Shown: positions 4,606 through 9,455 of the stretch, one piece after another
Position numbering within the stretch: position 1 is the first letter of the stretch
Layout: each line of letters begins with the position of its first letter
NCBI GenBank assembly: GCA_022572105.1
Contig: JACZWN010000138.1
Coordinates: forward strand, 1-9,455
Length of the DNA: 9,455 bases
DNA from: Pseudomonadota bacterium
GTDB lineage: Bacteria > Pseudomonadota > Alphaproteobacteria > Kiloniellales > J153
Reading direction: 5' to 3'
Notes under the pieces: generated by a model
Told to the model about the DNA's origin: nothing
Seen by the model: only the letters and a program-made list of their open reading frames with translations
Database searches by the model: none
Made by a program: the position numbers and the translations under genes

Positions 4606-7440
4606 TCAGTCGCCGGAGTCCGGGCCATGGTCGACGGGCCCCGGCGCGTCCTGGGCATCGTCGCCGTTGGTCTCGCCGTTGGTCTCGCCGTTGGTCTCGC
4701 CGTTGGTCTCGCCGTTGGTCTCGCCGTTGGTTTCGCCGTTGGTTTCGCCGTAATCGGCCAAGCGCGCCACCGAGACAACGCGCTCGTCTTCGGCCACGTC
4801 GAACAGGCGCACGCCGCGGGTCGCGCGTCCGGCAATGCGGATGTCGTGCACCGGGCAGCGGATCAGCTTGCCGGCGTCGGTCACCAGGACGAGCTGATCG
4901 CCGGGATTGACCGGGAAGGCGCCGACCACGCGCACCGCGCGGCCGCCCGGGCGCGTCAAGTCCATGTTGACGATGCCCTGCCCGCCGCGGCCGGTGATGC
5001 GGTACTCATAGGCGGAGGTGCGCTTGCCCAGGCCGTCCTCGGCGATGGCGAGGATGAACTGTTCCTCCGCCTCCAACACGGCCAGGCGCTGCTCCGGGAC
5101 ATCGCCGCCGGGCGCGTCGGGCACGCCGGGCGCCTCGGTCTCGTCGCCGTTCTCGGCCCGGCGCTTGGCGGCCGCATAGCGCAGGTAGGCGTCGCGCTCC
5201 TCGATGTTCAGCGCGGCGTGGCGCAGGATGGTCATGGAGATGACCTCGCCGCCGCCGGCCAAGCGAATGCCGCGCACCCCGGTCGAGGTGCGGCCGAAAA
5301 AGACCCTGACCTCGGTGACCGGGAAGCGGATGCATTTGCCACCGGCGCCGGCGAGCAGCACGTCGTCGTCTTCGGTGCAGGTGCGCACGTTGACCAGGCG
5401 GCCGTCCGCCTCCTCGATCTTCATGGCGATCTTGCCGTTGGCCATGACGTGAGTGAAATCGGACAACCGGTTGCGCCGCACGCCGCCCCGCGAGGTGGCG
5501 AACATGACGTACATCTCGCCCCAGGTGGCCTCGTCCTCGGGCAGCGGCATGGCGGTCGTAATGGTCTCGCCCTTGCGCAGCGGCAGCAGGTTGACCAGCG
5601 CCTTGCCGCGCGCCTGCGGCGAACCGAGGGGCAGGCGGTAGACCTTGAGCTTGTAGACCATGCCGCGCGAGGAAAAGAACAGCATTGGCGTGTGCGTGTT
5701 GCACACGAAGACCTTGCTGACGAAGTCCTCATCACGGGTCGCCATGCCGGCGCGTCCCTTGCCGCCGCGGCGCTGGGCGCGGTAGGTGCTGAGCGGAACC
5801 CGCTTGATGTAGCCGCCGTGGCTGACCGTGACCACCATGTCCTCGCGCTGGATCAGGTCCTCGTCGTCGTGCTCGAGCCCGCTTTCCTCGATGGTCGTGC
5901 GGCGCGGGGTGGCGAAGCGCTCTTTCATCTCGATGAGCTCGCCGCGCAGGATCGACATGAGCCGCTCCTGGGAGTCCAAGATCTCCAGATAGTCCTCGAT
6001 CTGGAGCGACAGCTCCTCCAGCTCGCCGACGATCTTCTCGCGCTCGAGGCCGGTCAGGCGCTGCAGGCGCAACTCCAGGATCGCCCGCGCCTGGGCCTCG
6101 GACAGGCGGCAGGTGCCGTCCTCGGCGACCACCCGGCCGGGTTCGTCGATCAGTTTCATGAGCGGTGCCACGTCTTCGGCCGGCCAGTCGCGTTCGAGCA
6201 GCGCCTCGCGCGCCGCGGCCGGGTCGGGCGCGCCGCGTATGAGCGTGATCACCAGGTCGATGTTGGCGACCGCGATGGCGAGGCCGACCAGGACGTGCGC
6301 CCGGTCGCGCGCCTTGCCGAGCTCGAAGATCGTGCGCCGGGTGATGACCTCCTCGCGGAAGACGACGAAGGCCGAGATGATCTGCTTGAGATCGAGGGTC
6401 TCGGGCCGGCCGCCGTTGATCGCCACCATGTTGATGCCGAAGGAGGTCTGCAGCGAGGTATAGCGGTACAGCTGGTTGAGCACGACCTCGGGCTCGACGT
6501 CGCGGCGCAGCTCGACGACCACGCGCAGGCCGTGCCGGTCGCTCTCGTCGCGCAGGTCGCTGACGCCCTCGATGGTCTTCTCGCGCACGACCTCGGCGAT
6601 GCGCTCGACCATGCGCGCCTTGTTCACGAGATAGGGGATCTCGGTGATGATGATGGCCTGCCGGTCCTTGCGGAATTCCTCGATATAGGCCTTGCCGCGG
6701 ATGCGTAGCGCACCGCGGCCGGTGTGGTAGCCGTCGCGGATGCCGCCGCGGCCGAGGATCACCGCACCGGTCGGAAAGTCCGGTCCCGGGACGATCTCCA
6801 TCAGCTCGTTGATGCTGATCTCGCGGTTGTCGATATAGGCGCAGCAGGCGTCGATCACCTCGCCCAGGTTGTGCGGCGGAATATTGGTCGCCATGCCGAC
6901 CGCGATGCCGCCGGCGCCGTTGACCAGCAGGTTGGGAAAGCGCGCCGGCAGGACCACCGGCTCGTTCGTGGTCTCGTCGTAGTTGGCCTGGAAGTCGACG
7001 GTGTCGCGATCGATGTCCTCCAACAGCGCCTCGCTGGCGACCCGTTGGAGGCGCACCTCGGTATAGCGCATGGCCGCCGGCGGATCACCGTCCATGGAGC
7101 CGAAATTGCCCTGCCCGTCGATGAGCGGCAGGCGCATGGAAAAATTTTGCGCCATGCGCACCATGGCATCGTAGATCGCCTGGTCGCCGTGCGGGTGATA
7201 GGTGCCCATGACGTCGCCGATCACCCGCGCCGATTTCCGGTACGTCCGGTTCCAGTCGTAGCCGGCCTCCTTCATGGCGTAGAGGATGCGCCGATGCACC
7301 GGCTTGAGGCCGTCGCGGACATCGGGCAGCGCGCGCGAGATGATCACGCTCATGGCGTAATCGAGATACGAGCGCCGCATCTCGTCTTCGATGTTGACCG
7401 GCTTGACGTCGGGCTCGGGCGGGGTGCTCGTGCTGCTCAA
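4606..7440 (-). CDS. gyrA: DNA gyrase subunit A
   Basis: GyrA cuts and rejoins DNA in the A2B2 gyrase that introduces negative supercoils. The 944-residue protein begins EDEMRRSYLDYAMSVIISRA, with the breakage-reunion domain to about residue 500. The catalytic pair is Arg125-Tyr126 (MRYTEVRLQ), and the GyrA box QRRGGKG is at residues 556-562; the box and the tail separate it from ParC. A beta-pinwheel C-terminal domain follows, with a charged insertion near residues 755-785 as in other alphaproteobacteria. The start is TTG at 7440, with AAGGGA 8 bases upstream; no ATG occurs before Met21, which lies inside conserved sequence. Oddities are Gln87 at the place of E. coli Ser83 (Asp91 keeps the Asp87 position) and a tail with seven GETN units (residues 899-926) followed by an acidic end. 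The length exceeds E. coli GyrA (875) mainly through the insertion and tail. It leads the gyrA-coaD operon. Confidence 0.98.
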   Translation of the reverse strand: MSSTSTPPEPDVKPVNIEDEMRRSYLDYAMSVIISRALPDVRDGLKPVHRRILYAMKEAGYDWNRTYRKSARVIGDVMGTYHPHGDQAIYDAMVRMAQNFSMRLPLIDGQGNFGSMDGDPPAAMRYTEVRLQRVASEALLEDIDRDTVDFQANYDETTNEPVVLPARFPNLLVNGAGGIAVGMATNIPPHNLGEVIDACCAYIDNREISINELMEIVPGPDFPTGAVILGRGGIRDGYHTGRGALRIRGKAYIEEFRKDRQAIIITEIPYLVNKARMVERIAEVVREKTIEGVSDLRDESDRHGLRVVVELRRDVEPEVVLNQLYRYTSLQTSFGINMVAINGGRPETLDLKQIISAFVVFREEVITRRTIFELGKARDRAHVLVGLAIAVANIDLVITLIRGAPDPAAAREALLERDWPAEDVAPLMKLIDEPGRVVAEDGTCRLSEAQARAILELRLQRLTGLEREKIVGELEELSLQIEDYLEILDSQERLMSILRGELIEMKERFATPRRTTIEESGLEHDDEDLIQREDMVVTVSHGGYIKRVPLSTYRAQRRGGKGRAGMATRDEDFVSKVFVCNTHTPMLFFSSRGMVYKLKVYRLPLGSPQARGKALVNLLPLRKGETITTAMPLPEDEATWGEMYVMFATSRGGVRRNRLSDFTHVMANGKIAMKIEEADGRLVNVRTCTEDDDVLLAGAGGKCIRFPVTEVRVFFGRTSTGVRGIRLAGGGEVISMTILRHAALNIEERDAYLRYAAAKRRAENGDETEAPGVPDAPGGDVPEQRLAVLEAEEQFILAIAEDGLGKRTSAYEYRITGRGGQGIVNMDLTRPGGRAVRVVGAFPVNPGDQLVLVTDAGKLIRCPVHDIRIAGRATRGVRLFDVAEDERVVSVARLADYGETNGETNGETNGETNGETNGETNGETNGDDAQDAPGPVDHGPDSGD
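4663..4746 (-). repeat. Seven tandem 12-bp repeats inside the gyrA tail
   Basis: The plus-strand unit GCCGTTGGTCTC occurs five times without error (4663-4722), then twice as GCCGTTGGTTTC (4723-4746). A further half unit follows at 4747. In the gyrA frame each unit encodes Glu-Thr-Asn-Gly, and since 12 is a multiple of three, gain or loss of units keeps the frame. The identity of the five inner units points to recent slippage or recombination. The repeats lie in the disordered acidic tail beyond the last pinwheel blade. Confidence 0.97.
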
Positions 7441-7569
7441 TGGGTGGTCCCTTGGCGGTCTCGAGGGCGGTGCGACGGCTGGTTCGAGGGCGCGATCGAG
7501 AGCGGATCGCGACGGGGCCTTCGACCCGCTCCCGGGTTGGCGCCCCGGTTCGCTCCGGAGTCGTCAACA

Positions 7570-7585
7570 TGTAGCAGATTCTACA
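7570..7585. promoter_or_regulatory. Inverted repeat TGTAG-N6-CTACA upstream of gyrA
   Basis: A perfect 5-bp dyad with a 6-bp centre lies 130 bp upstream of the gyrA TTG, in the AT-richer part of the 285-bp gap between the cytochrome stop and gyrA. The size fits a dimeric repressor or activator site. A weak -35 (TTGTTC, minus strand, near 7598) precedes it, but no convincing -10 was found, so the gyrA promoter is not fixed. Confidence 0.3.
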
Positions 7586-7633
7586 GCTGCGAACAACAGC
7601 GGACGGCGTTTTTCGGCCCCTAAATCGGCCCGC

Positions 7634-7652
7634 CAAGGCCTTGTCGGACAAG
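7634..7652. promoter_or_regulatory. Overlapping palindromes between cytochrome and gyrA
   Basis: CAAGGCCTTG (7634-7643) is a perfect palindrome. CTTGTC and GACAAG (7640-7652) form a second perfect dyad around one base, sharing the CTTG of the first. Neither is followed by a T-run in the minus direction, so they do not look like the cytochrome gene's terminator. Direct repeats TCGGCCC at 7613 and 7625 lie nearby. They may be operators or 3'-end structure. Confidence 0.3.
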
Positions 7653-7725
7653 CATTTTCTTCAAACGTCCGCGGGACGCCGGCGCGCCTCGGATGGGTGC
7701 CGGGCGACGATCGCCGCCGGGGCCG

Positions 7726-8367
7726 CTAATCGGCGTGCTTGCCGCCATGCATGTCGGTGTGGCCGAGCTCCTCGCCGTGGGCCTCGGGGCCGCCGCCGGG
7801 CGCGCCGTGCTCGTGCTGCATCATCGTGCGCGCCTCGGGCGTGAGGTCGGCTTCGCCGAAATCGTGCTGGGCCTCGTCGTTGTGCACGAAGGCGATGATG
7901 TCGGCCAGCTCGTCGCCGGTGAACAGGATCTGCTCGCCCAGCGCCTCCTCCTGGGCGTAGATCATGGCCGGCGCCATGCGCCACATCTTGGCGGCGAACT
8001 CGAAGGGGTTCATCATCGGCTGCATGGTGTGGGCGTCCAGGTTGGTGGCGTCGTGGCCGCCCACCCCGTTGATCGCGTGACAGGCGACGCAGCCCTTGCT
8101 GACGAACAGCCTGCGCCCGCGCTTCGGGTTCATGCTCGGCATGCGCAGGTTCGGCATGTCCGGACTGCTCATCCGATCCGTGCCCATCATCTTGTGCCCG
8201 CCCGGCGCCGGCTCGGCGGCGGGGGCGGCTTGCGCCGCCGCCTTTGCCTCACCCTCGCGAACCTCGTCGCCATGGCCGTGCACGGGGCCCGCCGCGGCCA
8301 GCCCGGCCGCGACCAGCGCCGCCGACAGGGCGTGTCGGAAGCGTGTTGCGTTGCGTGTTGCGGCCAT
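7726..8367 (-). CDS. Secreted c-type cytochrome with Met- and His-rich flanks
   Basis: The 213-residue protein is exported: basic start, hydrophobic core HALSAALVAAGLAAAGP, cleavage expected near residue 31. A linker rich in Ala, Pro and Glu follows, then a Met-rich stretch (HKMMGTDRMSSPDMPNLRMP, residues 58-77). The class I cytochrome c domain has one heme site C93-V-A-C96-H97. The sixth heme ligand is probably one of the Met residues in MWRMAPAM (128-135), and G-D-E-L-A-D-I-I-A-F-V closes the domain. The last 30 residues hold seven His (MMQHEHGAPGG to the end), suggesting copper or other metal binding. It should act as a periplasmic electron carrier; its partners are unknown. ATG 8367 has GGAG 7 bases upstream and places the signal peptide at the N-terminus; starts further up are rejected. 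It is a single gene, separated from gyrA by 285 bp. Confidence 0.88.
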   Translation of the reverse strand: MAATRNATRFRHALSAALVAAGLAAAGPVHGHGDEVREGEAKAAAQAAPAAEPAPGGHKMMGTDRMSSPDMPNLRMPSMNPKRGRRLFVSKGCVACHAINGVGGHDATNLDAHTMQPMMNPFEFAAKMWRMAPAMIYAQEEALGEQILFTGDELADIIAFVHNDEAQHDFGEADLTPEARTMMQHEHGAPGGGPEAHGEELGHTDMHGGKHAD

Positions 8368-8449
8368 GACCGCTCTCCTCTCTCGTCTATTGGGTCTCCC
8401 GCACCAGCCCGGCGCTCGAGTTAAAATGGGCATCCGAACCGCCCGATGC

Positions 8450-8490
8450 AAATTACAGCGCAGCCATATTTACGCATTGATTTACGTCAA
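8450..8490 (-). promoter_or_regulatory. FNR/NNR-type activated promoter of the cytochrome gene
   Basis: TTGAT-TTAC-GTCAA (8477-8490) matches the dyad bound by Crp/Fnr-family activators (FNR and FixK: TTGAT-N4-ATCAA; NNR/DNR sites often end GTCAA). On the minus strand a -10 element TAATTT lies at 8455-8450, giving a start near 8443. The box centre is then at about -40.5, essentially the -41.5 position of class II activation, and no -35 element is needed. The leader would be about 76 nt. The spacing is read directly from the sequence; which regulator binds is inferred. Confidence 0.68.
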
Positions 8491-8517
8491 GTGGGTCGGC
8501 GCCCGGGCGGGCGGTTC

Positions 8518-8565
8518 GACTCGGCCCGCAAACGACTCGGCCCACAAAAGACTCGGCCCGGGCGC
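8518..8565. repeat. Three 16-bp tandem repeats in the divergent gap
   Basis: GACTCGGCCCGCAAAC (8518), GACTCGGCCCACAAAA (8534) and GACTCGGCCCGGGCGC (8550) follow at an exact 16-bp period, the first ten bases being identical in all three. There is no coding frame with support across them. They lie between the cytochrome promoter and the membrane gene. Confidence 0.75.
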
Positions 8566-8612
8566 GGAGTCGCGCCGAAGACGGTGCCGCGCCGCCTCCG
8601 GCGCGCGCCGTC
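8561..8612. other. Two adjacent strong GC hairpins
   Basis: GGCGCG/CGCGCC (8561-8566 and 8571-8576) enclose GAGT. The second hairpin pairs GACGGTGC (8580-8587) with GCGCCGTC (8605-8612), then GCGCCG (8589-8594) with CGGCGC (8599-8604), around CCTC, with one bulged base. No T-run follows, so these are not typical terminators. They could insulate the two divergent genes or belong to a structured RNA. Confidence 0.5.
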
Positions 8613-8642
8613 GGGCGTCCCGTCGCGGCCCCGCAGATCAGC

Positions 8643-8661
8643 GTATTTTCCGAGTATTTTC
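8643..8661 (+). promoter_or_regulatory. Direct repeats GTATTTTC one helical turn apart
   Basis: GTATTTTC occurs at 8643-8650 and 8654-8661, an 11-bp period, inside an AT-rich island of an otherwise very GC-rich gap. Same-face direct repeats are typical of sites for response regulators and similar activators. The next gene starts at 8807. No clear -35/-10 pair was found, and 8662-8806 shows nothing else I can support. Confidence 0.3.
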
Positions 8662-8806
8662 AAATAGTTCCCCGCCCCTATCCGGCCCCCGCCCGGGGCC
8701 GCCGGCGCGCGCCTGTGGACAAACGGTGGCGAATCCCCTCAACTCGCGGGCGAAGACGCCATGTTGGCCGCATCAGGCGGGCGGACGGAATGAAGGGCGT
8801 TACCGG

Positions 8807-9455
8807 ATGATGGAGAGTGGCGTTTCAGCGGCGCGGCCGGAGGCGGCCATGGCCGACGCGGTCGGGGCCGGCGAGCGGCGCGCGCCCCCGGAGGATCGAA
8901 CCGGCGACGAGGCCGGCGCCCTCGGTCCGCTGCGTTTTCTCGCCTGCATCGGCGCGCTTTCCTTCGCCACGATGACGGCGGACCTTTCGGTCGCGGCCGG
9001 GGTGGCCGGCGGCGTGGTCCACTTGGCCGTGGTGCTGCTCGGCTGGTGGGCGCGCAAGCCGGCTCAGGTGGTCGCGCTCGCCGCCTTCGCCAGCCTGCTG
9101 GTGCTCGCCGGCTTCGCGCTCCGCTTCGAGGAGGCGGTCGCGCAGGTCGCGGCGGTCGACCGGGTCATCGCGCTCTTGGCGATCTGGGGCGCGGCCGCGC
9201 TCCTGGTCGCGGTCGTGGTGTACATAAATCGCCTGGAGCCAAGACGGGCTGCCGAGCGCAAAATAGTCGATGAGGCCGTCATCGCATTGCAACGTTCCGC
9301 ACCCCCGCGCGGCGAGACCTTGGACGGCGCGCAGTTCCTTCAGAAAAATGCGTTGCGCGAGGAGGTGACCGTACTGCCCAGCGGCCTTCAATACGAAGTC
9401 CTGGTGGAGGGCCAGGGACGGCTGCTGAGTGGGGCGCCGCAGGCGAAGATCGAGT
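8807..9455 (+). CDS. Multi-pass membrane protein fused to an FKBP-type peptidyl-prolyl isomerase (3' truncated by window edge)
   Basis: The open frame runs 216 codons to the window end. Residues 1-40 are polar. Hydrophobic segments follow at about 44-60, 65-81 (GVAGGVVHLAVVLLGWW), 87-105 and 118-139 (NRLE after VVVYI). The pattern V-A-G-G-V-x-x-x-A-V-V-L-L-G-W-W, then A-L-L-A-I-W, resembles the N-terminal membrane region of some sensor kinases and GGDEF proteins, from memory. A helical linker leads to FLQKNALREEVTVLPSGLQY and EVLVEGQG (177-204), the characteristic entry of Mip/FkpA-like FKBP prolyl isomerases; the catalytic part lies beyond the window. With four helices and an inside N-terminus, the isomerase would face the cytoplasm. 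ATG 8807 has GAAGGG upstream; ATG 8849 has a better site (GGAGG, 5 bases) and may be the real start. The base composition becomes less GC-rich from about 9220, at the junction. Confidence 0.75.
   Translation, partial: MMESGVSAARPEAAMADAVGAGERRAPPEDRTGDEAGALGPLRFLACIGALSFATMTADLSVAAGVAGGVVHLAVVLLGWWARKPAQVVALAAFASLLVLAGFALRFEEAVAQVAAVDRVIALLAIWGAAALLVAVVVYINRLEPRRAAERKIVDEAVIALQRSAPPRGETLDGAQFLQKNALREEVTVLPSGLQYEVLVEGQGRLLSGAPQAKIE

Noticed and set aside
3860..4753. Plus-strand open frames ending in VGLAVG-like or RRWS-like repeats
   Set aside because: They are the antisense reading of coaD and of the 12-bp gyrA repeats, and have no ribosome site or family resemblance.
4582..6708. A 708-codon open frame on the plus strand, opposite gyrA
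   Set aside because: It lies fully antisense to a certain gyrA. It is a by-product of high GC with few stops and shows low-complexity, His/Asp/Val-rich translation with no domain.
7591..7598. GTTC half site (minus strand) upstream of gyrA resembling an alphaproteobacterial LexA box
   Set aside because: The second GTTC at the required 7-base spacing is missing (TAGA is found there).
8714..8722. TGTGGACAA, one mismatch from a DnaA box
   Set aside because: It is a single imperfect site, without clustered boxes, an AT-rich unwinding region or dnaA/dnaN nearby, so an origin is not supported.
8825..9391. A 188-codon minus-strand frame at the right end
   Set aside because: It is antisense to the membrane-FKBP frame, which has recognisable domains. 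The minus reading is a His/Arg/Asp-rich shadow.

Overview
The window looks like chromosome from a GC-rich alphaproteobacterium, possibly of the Rhodospirillales type. The signs are the gyrA-coaD gene pair, a long GyrA with an acidic tail, a CHCC zinc-finger protein of the NDUFS6 kind, and a DUF4864 lipoprotein-sized secreted protein. This placement is inference from gene content and style only.

Left part (1-3700) is a loosely packed accessory stretch of small genes: the tail of an unidentified gene (2-109), a decayed zinc-finger gene start (316-384), a pterin-4a-carbinolamine dehydratase (420-779), a CHCC zinc-finger protein (856-1083), an 87-residue unknown (1521-1784), a secreted DUF4864 protein on the minus strand (1817-2278), a broken TPR-repeat remnant (2302-2444), a 95-residue unknown with a structured leader (2699-2986) and a 109-residue unknown on the minus strand (3193-3522). 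Two copies of a 131-132 bp terminal-inverted-repeat element (MITE-like) lie in opposite orientation at 1157-1288 and 3059-3189 and bracket about 1.8 kb.

Middle part (3750-7440) is core genome, all on the minus strand: gyrA (TTG start, natural Gln at the quinolone Ser83 position, seven tandem 12-bp repeats in the acidic tail), then coaD 26 bp downstream, then a separately promoted tRNA-Lys(TTT) with its CCA encoded and a weak terminator.

Right part (7726-9455): a secreted c-type cytochrome on the minus strand with unusual Met- and His-rich flanks. Its upstream region has an FNR/NNR-type box about 41 bp before a predicted start site, so it is probably induced at low oxygen or by nitrogen oxides. 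A 316-bp gap with short tandem repeats and strong hairpins follows. Last comes a divergent, incomplete plus-strand gene that joins a multi-pass membrane sensor-like domain to the beginning of an FKBP-type prolyl isomerase. That fusion is the most unusual protein seen here.
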